From: Leuconostoc mesenteroides subsp. mesenteroides ATCC 8293
GTDB taxonomy: Bacteria; Bacillota; Bacilli; Lactobacillales; Lactobacillaceae
Reading direction: 5' to 3'
DNA length: 64,000 bases
Assembly: GCF_000014445.1 (NCBI RefSeq)
Contig: NC_008531.1
Location: 1,680,001-1,744,000 of the forward strand
Every line of letters starts with the position of its first letter. Positions within the stretch are counted from its first letter, which is position 1. Below, piece after piece: positions 39,401 through 47,691 of this stretch. A program made the position numbers and the translations under genes. The notes under the pieces are model-generated. The model made no database searches and had not been told where the DNA came from. It saw only the letters and a list, made by a program, of their open reading frames with translations.

Positions 39401-40623
39401 ATAGCATAATGTTGTGGGTTAGTATCCTCATCCCAATTTGGGGATTGGAAATCAGCACTTGTGTTTACATAGGCAAGTCCATCAGGGGCATTGTCTGCAA
39501 TGCCATCAGCGCTGATATAATCTAAGCCAATTGTTGATTGCTCATTAATAATAGCTGTTTTGGCGTCATTCGTTTGAACATACTCTTTGCGATTACCGTT
39601 CCAGTTATCCCACTCTGGACCAGCAAAATTTGTCGAACTTAAGGACCCAGACAAGAAATATACTTTAGGTTCCTCATTTGAACCGGAAACCTTAGAAATC
39701 GGTACAACTTCATGACTATCACTATAGGTAAACCAGAAAGTTGTTTGCCAATTTAGATTCGTTGCCCATATGTTATCAACGGCATTACTACTGATAGCTA
39801 AATGCGGAATGCCAGACTCCTTATAGTTGTTAGTGTCATTCCAATTGCCATTTTGTAATTGAAAATCATGGAAAATTTCGTGAAAATCGACACTTCGCTT
39901 ATTACCATCAGCATCCTCGATACTTCCTGAACGTGACCACGTTTTTTCGATTGTAGCATTCAATACCTGTGGCCCTACATATTCCCATACCTTCGTACTA
40001 TCGCTGAGATTTGAATGTGAACCAATACCCGTGCAGATTTTGCTGGGTTCTATATTCGACGTTGGACTACTCTCATCCGCCGGTTTTGAAGTATCAAAAT
40101 CCAATGCTTGTTTAGCAGCTGATGTTGCAATCTGTGTTTTGCCATCCTTATTTTGCTGTTTCCCCTTATGTAAAGCTGATTCGTATTCTTCAGTATGTTG
40201 ATTAAATTGTTGATTATTTTGCTGTTGCGTCTTTTCAGCATTCTGTAGTTCAGCAATTTGTTGTTCATAGTCACTTGCAATATCGTTTTTAACCTTAGCA
40301 ATATCCTCCGTATTCTCAGAATCACTCACTATATTACTTCGGGTGGGTTCCTGTTTAACAACAACCCCCACACTTTCAGCCGATTCAACAGCACTGACAA
40401 TTTCCGTATCATCTACCGCCATAGATGTCTGATTGTCCGATGGATTCTCTGATACGAGAGCGACATCTTTATCATTTTGAACTAAACTGCTTTGCTCTGT
40501 AGTCTTTCCATCATCAGCACTGACAACTGTTACAGATGCGTTAAACAACACCACAGCAACCGTTGCAGTTATCCATAATTTCCCTGACTTATATAATTTA
40601 TATTGATCTTTTCTATTTTCCAT
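36481..40623 (-). CDS. collagen-like LPxTG-type surface protein
   Basis: A very large cell-wall protein of 1380 residues from the ATG at 40623 (GGGGGAG upstream; the longer frame from 40707 has no site). In order: a KxYKxGKxW signal (YKLYKSGKLW), an acidic part, a helical stretch (about 95-165), an aromatic beta-rich domain (about 190-430) recalling GbpC/antigen I/II V domains, MucBP-like sequence (about 500-620; VTVHYVLKRINGKEL, GTSGQSYYDE), 179 uninterrupted Gly-X-Y triplets (635-1171) without proline, an acidic linker, and the sorting signal LPKTN (1347-1351) with a hydrophobic segment and basic tail. Likely role: adhesion or glucan binding at the cell surface, by inference from its domains and from its dextransucrase neighbours. 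Confidence 0.85.
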   Translation of the reverse strand: MENRKDQYKLYKSGKLWITATVAVVLFNASVTVVSADDGKTTEQSSLVQNDKDVALVSENPSDNQTSMAVDDTEIVSAVESAESVGVVVKQEPTRSNIVSDSENTEDIAKVKNDIASDYEQQIAELQNAEKTQQQNNQQFNQHTEEYESALHKGKQQNKDGKTQIATSAAKQALDFDTSKPADESSPTSNIEPSKICTGIGSHSNLSDSTKVWEYVGPQVLNATIEKTWSRSGSIEDADGNKRSVDFHEIFHDFQLQNGNWNDTNNYKESGIPHLAISSNAVDNIWATNLNWQTTFWFTYSDSHEVVPISKVSGSNEEPKVYFLSGSLSSTNFAGPEWDNWNGNRKEYVQTNDAKTAIINEQSTIGLDYISADGIADNAPDGLAYVNTSADFQSPNWDEDTNPQHYAIEEGVSFTDFTTDKPTLYIGAVPMNKNARWWHENHNMNSDELAFLKKPEKIDPVTVTYHLNTITYEKNNNIQPLVAEITDSDPEVHQENEVSNDTRTPENNQKGYGAATSPALTESSVKNQSEVTVHYVLKRINGKELQSTQTIKGTSGQSYYDEVGNFISNNSDEDVTTYEIPETFNQEVAGITNSNDGLLHYTYTADGNGGVFTEQKNISNPKQNVWVIYTYSVDGKNGQDGKDGVNGIDGQNGVDGKNGVNGIDGQNGVDGKDGVNGIDGQNGVDGKNGVNGKDGQNGVDGKDGVNGIDGQNGVDGKDGVNGIDGQNGVDGKNGVNGKDGQNGVDGKNGVNGIDGQNGVDGKDGVNGIDGQNGVDGKDGVNGIDGQNGVDGKDGVNGIDGQNGVDGKNGVNGIDGQNGVDGKNGVNGINGQNGVDGKDGVNGIDGQNGVDGKDGVNGKDGQNGVDGKDGMNGIDGKDGVNGIDGQNGVDGKNGVNGIDGQNGVDGKNGVNGIDGQNGVDGKDGVNGIDGQNGVDGKNGVNGINGQNGVDGKDGINGIDGQNGVDGKSGVNGKDGQNGVDGKNGVNGIDGQNGVDGKSGVNGKDGQNGVDGKNGVNGIDGQNGVDGKDGVNGIDGQNGVDGKNGVNGINGQNGVDGKDGINGIDGQNGVDGKSGVNGKDGQNGVDGKNGVNGIDGQNGVDGKDGVNGKDGQNGVDGKDGVNGINGQNGVDGKNGMNGIDGKNGVNGIDGQNGVDGKDGVNGKDGQNGVDGKNSLNNQEATNSIEDKDVADSIDTKKGRDNTESFKSNALSTSKTSGDAIEEMIVKEECSPTENNNQVQEEQVSANDADNVPNQGLESYYQADHNSDQSTFSADQLKENDLAAIIGGTSSYHKSEQNQNEGKTLHTDNLEAKDNANDISRLNQTTNAVVSQKDLEKQKINQSKNNGLQLPKTNGHRYFASALEAFILAMLLIISKLYKKIRI
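37111..38721 (-). repeat. 45-bp tandem repeats encoding Gly-X-Y collagen-like sequence
   Basis: About 34 units of 45 bp encode GVNGIDGQNGVDGKN-like 15-mers, with two 27-bp short units (GMNGIDGKD and GMNGIDGKN) and a 9-residue lead-in. All 179 triplets keep glycine first. Variation is almost only N, D, K or S at fixed places. A 233-bp stretch (37337-37569) is repeated without a mismatch at 37652-37884, exactly seven units away. Confidence 0.95.
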
Positions 40624-40654
40624 ATGCTCCCCCGAGTAATTATTGTAAGTGTTC

Positions 40655-40683
40655 ATTATATCATTTTGATAAACGTTAAACAA
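40655..40683 (-). promoter_or_regulatory. promoter of the collagen-like surface gene
   Basis: Minus strand -35 TTGTTT (40683-40678), 17-bp spacer, perfect -10 TATAAT (40660-40655). The spacer begins with AACGTT, part of AAACGTTAA at 40671-40679, a motif also present at the HTH gene promoter and upstream of the second glucansucrase. Confidence 0.7.
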
Positions 40684-40707
40684 TAATTGTATAACTTTAG
40701 CAAACAT

Positions 40708-40920
40708 TTAAATGAAAAAAATATCCTTGATTTCTTTATCAAGTCCTTTAGCAATTTTTTTAGCCGTTGGTGGTGATGGATGCTTCTTATTATTTAAATA
40801 TTCTGTCATCAATGAATAATTGACCCCTATTCTTTTGGAAAAAATCGCAATACTTTCCCCACGTATTGCGATTTCCTTTCTGACTGAAGTAGCATCTCGA
40901 AATTGTAGTGTTAGTGACAT
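40708..40920 (-). CDS. small HTH (Cro/XRE-like) DNA-binding protein
   Basis: A 70-residue protein that is little more than a helix-turn-helix: SVRKEIAIRGESIAIFSKRI, GVNYSLMTEYLNNKKHPSPP, TAKKIAKGLDKEIKDIFF. The size fits Cro-like or excisionase-like regulators. GGGGAAG precedes the ATG. It has a perfect-consensus promoter, lies 84 bp upstream of the surface-protein start on the same strand, and is divergent from an XRE/ImmA pair. It may act on the surface gene, on the XRE promoter, or both. Confidence 0.8.
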   Translation of the reverse strand: MSLTLQFRDATSVRKEIAIRGESIAIFSKRIGVNYSLMTEYLNNKKHPSPPTAKKIAKGLDKEIKDIFFI

Positions 40921-40949
40921 TTATCTTCCCCATTCTTTATCATAGTGTC

Positions 40950-40978
40950 ATTATATAGGCGTTGTATCACATTGTCAA
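40950..40978 (-). promoter_or_regulatory. perfect-consensus promoter of the small HTH gene
   Basis: Minus strand TTGACA (40978-40973), exactly 17 bp, TATAAT (40955-40950). The palindrome AAACGTTT (40977-40984) overlaps the -35. A promoter this strong normally needs a repressor; the divergent XRE gene is the obvious candidate. Confidence 0.85.
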
Positions 40979-41072
40979 ACGTTTTATATTCTGTTTTGCA
41001 ACTTATTGTGTTTATGTTTGTTTTTCATTTGTATATAATAAAAGTAAACAACTAACAGGAGGGTTTGCATAT

Positions 41073-41462
41073 ATGGTAACAAAAGAACAGTTCGGCCAAA
41101 AAATTAAACATATTAGAGAAAAAAAGCATTATACTGTTCGTCAAGCTGCCCTACAAGGTAATTTTTCATCCGCCTATTTATCTCAGATTGAAAATGGCAA
41201 TAAAAATATTCCTAAAGTCGAAACACTTTATCGCATTGCTAAAGGACTGAGAATATCAAAAGATGAAATATTACATATTGCCGGAATTACTTCCCATACT
41301 TCACCTAAACACCCCAATAGTGTAGATCTTGGCAAACAATTTGCCGATGATGATTTGCTCTTGTCTTTTGAAGGAAAACCTTTATCCCCAGAATATCGCG
41401 AAGCAATTTTGTCCATACTCCGCACCTTGCCAGATGTCGATGAAAAAACAAAAGAGGATTAA
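41073..41462 (+). CDS. XRE family transcriptional regulator (ImmR-like)
   Basis: A 129-residue repressor-like protein. The N-terminal HTH (about 1-65) reads FGQKIKHIREKKHYTVRQAA, NFSSAYLSQIENGNKNIPKV, ETLYRIAKGLRISKDEIL. A short polar linker follows, and then a C-terminal helix. Start at 41073 has AGGAGG nine bases upstream. Size and order with the ImmA-type protease gene six bases downstream recall ImmR of ICEBs1 and phage CI-type repressors inactivated by proteolysis. Confidence 0.88.
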   Translation: MVTKEQFGQKIKHIREKKHYTVRQAALQGNFSSAYLSQIENGNKNIPKVETLYRIAKGLRISKDEILHIAGITSHTSPKHPNSVDLGKQFADDDLLLSFEGKPLSPEYREAILSILRTLPDVDEKTKED

Positions 41463-41468
41463 TTTTCA

Positions 41469-41876
41469 GTGTACATAGATGACAGAATTTCAAACTATCT
41501 TGAACAAATCGTGCAAAAAAATGGTTTGACATTAATACATATTGATGGCACAGAACTTGACCCAGATGTGGCCAATGGTCGTAAAAGAGCTATCATCATC
41601 AACAATAATTACAAAACAAATTTCAGTCGCTATTTTCGAATTGCGCATGAAATATCTCATTTAATTTATACAAGAAGCAACGATACTTACGCGTTTTCTC
41701 CTCTTTCAAAATTATCAGATGAAACGGAAGCTAATTTACATGCTATCCAAATTTTAGTAGATTTTTATTTCTCAGAAATCCCCTTAAAACAAGAACGTTG
41801 GGAACGGCGGTTTCACTTTATTGAAGCGTTTGGTCTTGGTCAAATAACGCATCTTGTTGAAAAAATATTAGCATAA
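41469..41876 (+). CDS. ImmA/IrrE family metallopeptidase
   Basis: A 135-residue zinc protease. The HEXXH motif is in RYFRIAHEISHLIYT; the downstream acidic ligand is probably in SDETEANLHAIQIL. Family members (ImmA, IrrE/PprI) cleave XRE-type repressors under stress. The start is a GTG with AGAGGA upstream; no ATG is in frame nearby. It follows the XRE gene by six bases and should target that protein. Confidence 0.85.
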   Translation: MYIDDRISNYLEQIVQKNGLTLIHIDGTELDPDVANGRKRAIIINNNYKTNFSRYFRIAHEISHLIYTRSNDTYAFSPLSKLSDETEANLHAIQILVDFYFSEIPLKQERWERRFHFIEAFGLGQITHLVEKILA

Positions 41877-41911
41877 AAAAAGTGCCACCAATTAATTGAT
41901 GACACTTTTTT
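41875..41911. terminator. bidirectional terminator
   Basis: AAAAAAGTG(C)CA pairs with TG(A)CACTTTTTT, with one internal mismatch, between the convergent immA-like gene and the second glucansucrase. Confidence 0.75.
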
Positions 41912-41931
41912 GTGTTATTAGCTAAATTCGG

Positions 41932-44900
41932 TTAGCTTTTAATCATCTCTCCAGAATTTGCGTCATAATATTTTTGGCTACCGTCAGCTTGTGTTACTGC
42001 GGCTCCCTTAACTTGATGACCATTGGCATCAAAATACAGTTGTTGTCCATTTATATTTTGTTCCCCAGTTACAGCAACACCATTAGCACCAAAATATGCC
42101 CATGATCCGTCTGATATTCGTTCAAAGCGATTCGTCACCATATCACCAGAATCTGCATCATAGTAGCGCATCTTCCCATCAGTAGCCGTGTATTCACGAC
42201 CCTTAACTTGGTTACCGTTGCTTTCAAAGAACAAATGTTGACCATTAATGACTTGTGCGCCGGTTACGATGTTACCTTTTTTATTAAAGTACGCCCATGA
42301 TCCATCTGATAACTTTTCAAAACGATTAGTGATCATTTCACCAGAATTAGCATCATAATAATGCACTTTGCCTTTTTTATCAGTCGCTTCCTTACCTTTA
42401 ATCTGTTGTCCGTCGGCATCAAAGAACAATTTTTGCCCACTAATTGTCTGTGCACCAGTTACAGCGATACCGTCAGCACCAAAGTATGACCATGTACCAT
42501 CTGTGTTTTCACCAAAGCGGTTCGTCACCATATCACCAGAATCAGTGTCAAAGTAGCGTAGCTTTCCGTCTGCATCTTTCACGGAAGTCCCTTTGACCTG
42601 AATACCGTTCTTATCAAAGTATTGGATATGCTCCTGCCCATCAACAGTCACGGTTGTTAAGCCAGCATTAGCCATAACACCATTTTTGTCAAAGTAACGC
42701 CAAGTTTTATTAGCCAACATGTAGTATCCATCAACAGCTTGTTTGCCATATTGATTGAAATAATAAACATTTCCTTTACTATCTTCTAAGATAGCATCTT
42801 GTAATTCAATACCATTAGGCAAGAAGTAATAATTATTATCATTGACTGTCTGGAAACCATATGTCATATAACCATTCTTGTCAAAGTAATACCAATTAGA
42901 TTTGTCATCTTGGATGAATGTATCTTTTGCCTGGTATCCACTTGTAGAATAATATGTCATCCCACCATCAGTTGAAATAAATCCAGTGTTTGATTCTTCA
43001 TTCGTCAACTGCTTTGGCAAAAATACACTGCTGTTGCTTGAAGTGCTTACCTTGAAGTACTCATTTGTAGCCCAGTCCTTAAGGACATAGTAAGCACCAC
43101 GACCTTGAATGTTAGTACCGTTAAAGTACTTAGCGGACCATTCTTTTATCTTTTCACTAGCATCCATTGGTACGCCGGTTGAAATTTGATTTTTTTCGAA
43201 TAGAGAAGGGTACAATTTCTTGATTTCATCAAGGAACTCTCCACCATATAGTGCCTGATATTCTCCGCCACCAACGGTTTGTGAAGCATATAATGTTTTA
43301 TTAATTACAGAATCTTGATTATAGATTCCTGAGTTGTTGACACGTTGTACCGCAACCACTTCTTTACCTGTCAAATTATAAATCTGGTCTGGTACCCAAT
43401 CTGCCATTGCCTTGATACCTGTCGCATGCAAAGCTTTAATAGCTGTACGGAGTTGATCTACAGTACCATACTTCGTTGGTGTATTGAATCCAAGATCATA
43501 ACGATCAGTAAATGCATAACCATTTTGAATAATTGAATCTAAGAAACTACTATCCGTACTTGAACGATATTGTGGTGGAAACTCGAAGTTCGTAATTCCC
43601 CAACTCTTGTATAAATCAGTATTGTTTGCAATTTGCACATTAGCATATTCAGCTTCTGTTGTTGGTGTAGATTGGAAGTTAGAGAAACTTTCATAAATAA
43701 CTTGAGAATCAAGTGCGGCATTTGAATGTAATGTTTGTCCATCAGCAGTTGTTGCTGTACTACTTTCAGTTCGCGCATCTTGAGTATCTGAAGCACCAAC
43801 GGGTACCCAGACAGCCAAGTATCCAGAAACTTGTGGATTTGCTGTACCAACAATATCTGAACTATTGAAAATAAGTTGCCCATTACTATTTGTATATCTT
43901 ATTAAGCTTTGTGAGACATCACTATCAGATACATAAGTATCTATGCCATCTTTAGTTGTTAACAAAGCAGGACGATAAGCCTGGTTTTTGTGCGCTATGC
44001 CCATATCTACAACTACTTGATCTGTACTGCTCAACTTCAAATCTGGGTTATTACTTTCAATTACTGCAATACCTTGCGTACGTGTTTCATTTGTCCCTGC
44101 ATCGGTAGCAGTCATGGCACCATTACCATAACGAACTGATGTCAAAATGCCTCTATAACTGTCAGCAGCCATACTACTATCACCTTGCATATATTTCATA
44201 GACATTGTTTGCCCGCCAGAAACATACTTGATACGAGACTTCAGCAAAGTATCAATTGCATCGTAATAAAGTGACTTTGTTGCCATGTATTGACCATCAT
44301 CTGTATACATATCACCATAGTACACACGTGGCACTGTATCTTTATTCGTTAGTATTGTGGCATAAGTACTTGGAATGTTATATTGTGTGAATTCTTTATC
44401 CGTTTTCAACTGATCAGCATTATAAATTTTAAACGCTTCTGTTAATTGGTCCATCGTTGGTGATAAGCCATCAGAATCCGGATCAATTCTTTGTTTAATA
44501 ATTTCAGCAATAACTGTTTGTACTTCACTATCATGTGCACGAACAAAAGAATAATTTGGTTGTGCGGTATTATCTGTCGAATCATTTGTACGATCAACTA
44601 AACTATTTGTCAAAAAAGGTTCTAATCCACTTCTTTTATTACCATATTGATCGACTGCTGGCATAGTGAGTGAGTATTTTAATGACAAACGCAATTTATT
44701 ATCCATTGACAATTGATTGTCGCCATTGTCTTTCACATATTCAGCATCATTGTCACTCCAATCTTCAAGAATGGAAACATGTTGATTCGAAATTGCATCA
44801 CTCTTATCGACGCCATATGCTGCCTTGAAATAATCAGCTGCAATTTGCAATAAGTCGGCATCAACGTTATCAACAGCATCTACTCGAATACTATCAAAGT

Positions 44901-46476
44901 TAGCATCTGCATCGTTATTAGTAATTGATCCAAAGTTTAACAAGTAATACATCCAATTTAGTTGTTCTGCTTGAACAACTGGGTTTGAATTATCCACATC
45001 ATTGGCCAAGAGGAAGTCATAACCACCTTGAGTTGGATCTGTCGTATACAAAGGCGTGCCTGTTTGATTTGTTGGTGTGCGATTAAGTAATCGATAATCA
45101 GAATTGGCATCTGGTGTTTTATCACTATTGACATACAACAATGCACCACCTTGCAAATGATCAGTTCCTTTTGATTCACTAGCAATATTCCAATTTGATT
45201 GGCTATCAACAAATTTTGAAATATCATCCTTTAGCCATTGTGTTTGGCCTTCTTGACTAATTTTTTCTTCAATTTTCACTTGAATGTTCTGTGCTGCTTT
45301 GTTCAAAGCGTCTTGACTGTCATCTGAAGTATAAACAGTTTCCGTTTCAGTGGCATCTAAATACTTCATCGCATTCAAATAGTTTACTTGTGTTGCCTTA
45401 TCTGGCCACCAAGTCATTAACAATGGTCGTAAATCGTCATCCTTTGATGATTCCCAGTTTTGACCGTTGACTAATATGTCCTTAGGCCTGTACCAACTGT
45501 CGGCTGTTAGGTACCCGTCAACGTTTGTATAACTATCAGAAGATGTACCAACTGAGGCATTATGCTCCGTATAAGTATTATTTTCACTAGTCAATCCTTC
45601 TAAAAATTGATAGTCATTTGTATCAGCTAATGCGCCAGTCTCTTTATCAAAATAAAGTACCTTACCATCAATTACGGTAGCAAAGTTCTTTTTTACTTGA
45701 TCATCATCGTCGTAATAATATGTTTTGCCATCAATCGTTTTCAGATTCTTTGAACTAGCTTCTAATGCTGCAGTAGTATCGGCCGTCTTCGAATTGTTAT
45801 CAATCGTTTGACTTTTTTGTGCCGATGAACTTACATCTTTATCGCTCGCTGTAGCTGAATTGTTATTATCAGATGTGCCGACTGTTGTTGCTGTTTTATC
45901 ATCTGTTGATGTAGCTGCTGTTGTTGTAGCCTTATCATCTGTTGATGTAGCTGCTGTTGTTGCAGCTTTATCATCTGTTGATGTATCTGCTGTTGTTGCA
46001 GCTTTATCATCCGTTGATGTAGCTGCTGTTGTTGCAGCTTTATCATCCGTTGATGTAGCTGCTGTTGTTGCAGCTTTATCATCTGTTGATGTAGCTGCTG
46101 TTGTTGTAGCCTTATCATCTGTTGATGTAGCTACTGTTGTTGTAGCCTTATCATCTGTTGATGTAGCTGCTGTTGTTGTATCCTTATCATCTGTTGATGT
46201 AGCTACTGTTGTTGTAGCCTTATCATCTGTTGATGTAGCTGCTGTTGTTGCAGCTTTATCATCTGTTGTGATTGATTTGTCAGACGTAGTCGCATCCAAA
46301 TTCGATTGATCGACTGCCGTGGCCACTACTACCCCATTGTTTTGTGAAACATCAGCTTGTGCTTGTTGAATAAAACTGGTAACACCAATTATTGAAACAC
46401 TCCCTGCAATGACTAACATTTTCCCAGATTTATACATCTTTTTCCGGAAAACGCTTGTTGCATTTCTATTTCTCAT
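41932..46476 (-). CDS. second GH70 glucansucrase, dextransucrase-like
   Basis: A 1514-residue secreted glucansucrase, paralogous to the DsrS-type enzyme. A KxYKxGKxW signal ([10 protein letters not shown], then [19 protein letters not shown]) is followed by eleven 12-residue [12 protein letters not shown] repeats. The catalytic domain has D533 ([10 protein letters not shown]), E571 (ILEDW) and D649 (RAHDSEVQT), checked by codon. SEVQT suggests mainly alpha-1,6 linkages. C-terminal YG repeats include three long near-copies ([16 protein letters not shown] type). There is no wall anchor. It may match DsrB-like enzymes of L. mesenteroides, but I cannot confirm which. The upstream inverted repeat and Rgg-like gene suggest regulation. 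Confidence 0.93.
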   Translation of the reverse strand: MRNRNATSVFRKKMYKSGKMLVIAGSVSIIGVTSFIQQAQADVSQNNGVVVATAVDQSNLDATTSDKSITTDDKAATTAATSTDDKATTTVATSTDDKDTTTAATSTDDKATTTVATSTDDKATTTAATSTDDKAATTAATSTDDKAATTAATSTDDKAATTADTSTDDKAATTAATSTDDKATTTAATSTDDKTATTVGTSDNNNSATASDKDVSSSAQKSQTIDNNSKTADTTAALEASSKNLKTIDGKTYYYDDDDQVKKNFATVIDGKVLYFDKETGALADTNDYQFLEGLTSENNTYTEHNASVGTSSDSYTNVDGYLTADSWYRPKDILVNGQNWESSKDDDLRPLLMTWWPDKATQVNYLNAMKYLDATETETVYTSDDSQDALNKAAQNIQVKIEEKISQEGQTQWLKDDISKFVDSQSNWNIASESKGTDHLQGGALLYVNSDKTPDANSDYRLLNRTPTNQTGTPLYTTDPTQGGYDFLLANDVDNSNPVVQAEQLNWMYYLLNFGSITNNDADANFDSIRVDAVDNVDADLLQIAADYFKAAYGVDKSDAISNQHVSILEDWSDNDAEYVKDNGDNQLSMDNKLRLSLKYSLTMPAVDQYGNKRSGLEPFLTNSLVDRTNDSTDNTAQPNYSFVRAHDSEVQTVIAEIIKQRIDPDSDGLSPTMDQLTEAFKIYNADQLKTDKEFTQYNIPSTYATILTNKDTVPRVYYGDMYTDDGQYMATKSLYYDAIDTLLKSRIKYVSGGQTMSMKYMQGDSSMAADSYRGILTSVRYGNGAMTATDAGTNETRTQGIAVIESNNPDLKLSSTDQVVVDMGIAHKNQAYRPALLTTKDGIDTYVSDSDVSQSLIRYTNSNGQLIFNSSDIVGTANPQVSGYLAVWVPVGASDTQDARTESSTATTADGQTLHSNAALDSQVIYESFSNFQSTPTTEAEYANVQIANNTDLYKSWGITNFEFPPQYRSSTDSSFLDSIIQNGYAFTDRYDLGFNTPTKYGTVDQLRTAIKALHATGIKAMADWVPDQIYNLTGKEVVAVQRVNNSGIYNQDSVINKTLYASQTVGGGEYQALYGGEFLDEIKKLYPSLFEKNQISTGVPMDASEKIKEWSAKYFNGTNIQGRGAYYVLKDWATNEYFKVSTSSNSSVFLPKQLTNEESNTGFISTDGGMTYYSTSGYQAKDTFIQDDKSNWYYFDKNGYMTYGFQTVNDNNYYFLPNGIELQDAILEDSKGNVYYFNQYGKQAVDGYYMLANKTWRYFDKNGVMANAGLTTVTVDGQEHIQYFDKNGIQVKGTSVKDADGKLRYFDTDSGDMVTNRFGENTDGTWSYFGADGIAVTGAQTISGQKLFFDADGQQIKGKEATDKKGKVHYYDANSGEMITNRFEKLSDGSWAYFNKKGNIVTGAQVINGQHLFFESNGNQVKGREYTATDGKMRYYDADSGDMVTNRFERISDGSWAYFGANGVAVTGEQNINGQQLYFDANGHQVKGAAVTQADGSQKYYDANSGEMIKS
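45885..46270 (-). repeat. 36-bp tandem repeats in the glucansucrase N-terminus
   Basis: About eleven copies of a 36-bp unit encode the 12-mer [12 protein letters not shown], with only A/T, A/V and a few single changes. The DNA is nearly identical between units, which allows length change by slippage. The reading frame is kept whatever the copy number. Confidence 0.92.
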
Positions 46477-46507
46477 TTACTTCTTCCCTTCATTCTTTCC
46501 CTTTTTG

Positions 46508-46552
46508 GCACAAATAACTACTATATTCTCTAATCAAAACGGTTATTTGTGC
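46508..46552. promoter_or_regulatory. 11-bp inverted repeat upstream of the second glucansucrase
   Basis: GCACAAATAAC (46508-46518) and GTTATTTGTGC (46542-46552) are exact complements with 23 bp between. A -10-like TATAGT lies between the arms on the minus strand. It could be a paired operator or a hairpin in the leader mRNA. A separate TTGACA is at 46594-46589, without a good -10. Confidence 0.55.
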
Positions 46553-46631
46553 TTGTGAGATCCTAAACATTTATGACTAAGAATGTTTTGTCAACAAATG
46601 TTTTTTACAAACGTTAATCATTAAAACTAAC

Positions 46632-46719
46632 TATTTTAATATATAATGAAACAAATATTTAAAATAAATTATGCAGAATTGAATAATTAGAAAATATTAA
46701 GGTTATTTTAATATATAAT
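46632..46719. repeat. 16-bp direct repeat upstream of the rgg-like gene
   Basis: TATTTTAATATATAAT occurs at 46632-46647 and 46704-46719, 72 bp apart. Each copy ends in a plus-strand TATAAT. No good -35 accompanies either. The whole 46477-46776 gap is AT-rich and holds only these control elements; no short hydrophobic peptide gene was found. Confidence 0.5.
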
Positions 46720-46776
46720 AAGTCACTGCTTTTAAATAAAATATAAAAAATTAAATAATTATAGGTTACTGAGGAT

Positions 46777-47660
46777 ATGAATAATAAAAAAGGATCTGTT
46801 ATCAAAGAAATTAGGAAAATACGAGGAATATCTCAACAACGGTTGGGTGTTTTAATTGGATCACAATCAATGGTGTCTAGAATAGAGAACAATAAGACAG
46901 AACCAACTGATCACACCATACTTTTACTGTGTGACGCCCTAAACATTTCATTTGAAGAATATTTTTCGGCTGCTTTTGGAAAAAAAAAAACAACTTAAAA
47001 ACCCTGACAACTGTTTTAAGTCAATATTATCAAGACAATGATCGTCAAAAATTGAATCAATTAACGCAATTATTACAAAATGATACAATCAAGAATCCTA
47101 GCGACCCATTCATGCGTCATTATTATTTAATGTCGCTGTCTACTTTGTATCACTTAGATTTCCTAGTCGCATCAATCGACGATCAGAATGAATTGATTGA
47201 TTACTTTTTTAATATTAGTTACTGGCAGTTCTATGACTTATGTTTACTGGCGAATGTAGTTAACATGATACATGTTGAAAGAATCACACCTTACATATTT
47301 GACATACTTAAACAGTACGCTACGAATAATATGCCAACGGCATCCGTTGAAACTGTGAGCAAAATATTGATTAACGCTTTGGAAACAAGTATTATACAAA
47401 AAAAAGATGACTTTACTAGATATCTATTAGATAAAATTAAAAAATATAAATTTAACACCGATGACTTTAAGTTTCAAACGTGGCTACTATTTTGGACTGG
47501 GGTGTTTGAGAATAATAATAACAAAGTTAGGCACGCCTATAGTATTGCTACGTACCTACATCAAAATATTACTTTGAAAAATTTTGATAAGTTTTTAACA
47601 ATTACTCAAACACCAAGTCCTTTTTTTGAAGACACTAAAAAAGACACACCTAAAAGCTAA
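46777..47660 (+). pseudogene. Rgg/GadR/MutR family regulator split at an A11 run
   Basis: The first frame (46777-46998, 73 codons) is an N-terminal HTH (VIKEIRKIRGISQQRLGVLI, GSQSMVSRIENNKTEP). The second (open from 46980 to 47660) is a helical C-terminal domain of Rgg type (PSDPFMRHYYLMSLSTLYHL and so on). They are separated only by eleven A (46980-46990): frame 0 stops at TAA 46996, while the -1 frame runs on with no stop through NNLKTLTTVLSQYYQD. One more A, two fewer, or a -1 slip gives a 294-residue protein, the normal Rgg length. It could be a true pseudogene, a phase switch, a slippage site or a base-calling error. Confidence 0.85.
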
Positions 47661-47691
47661 ACTCTTAGATGTATCCTTTATTAACTAATTA

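Noticed and set aside
40708-41876. A prophage or ICE remnant at the XRE/ImmA locus
   Set aside because: No integrase, excisionase gene of known type, structural genes or att repeats are nearby; the neighbours are surface-polysaccharide genes. I treat it as a stand-alone switch.
45860-46309. A 149-codon valine/alanine/serine repeat frame on the plus strand
   Set aside because: It is the antisense of the [12 protein letters not shown] repeats of the glucansucrase and has no start context.
46589-46594. TTGACA as the -35 of the second glucansucrase promoter
   Set aside because: No acceptable -10 lies 15-19 bp downstream on the minus strand, so I did not call a promoter from it.
46573-46617. Short frame MTKNVLSTNVFYKR and a second of 14 codons at 46648 as candidate peptide pheromones for the Rgg
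   Set aside because: Neither has a convincing ribosome site, and neither looks like the hydrophobic SHP peptides used by streptococcal Rgg. I found no better candidate in the gap.
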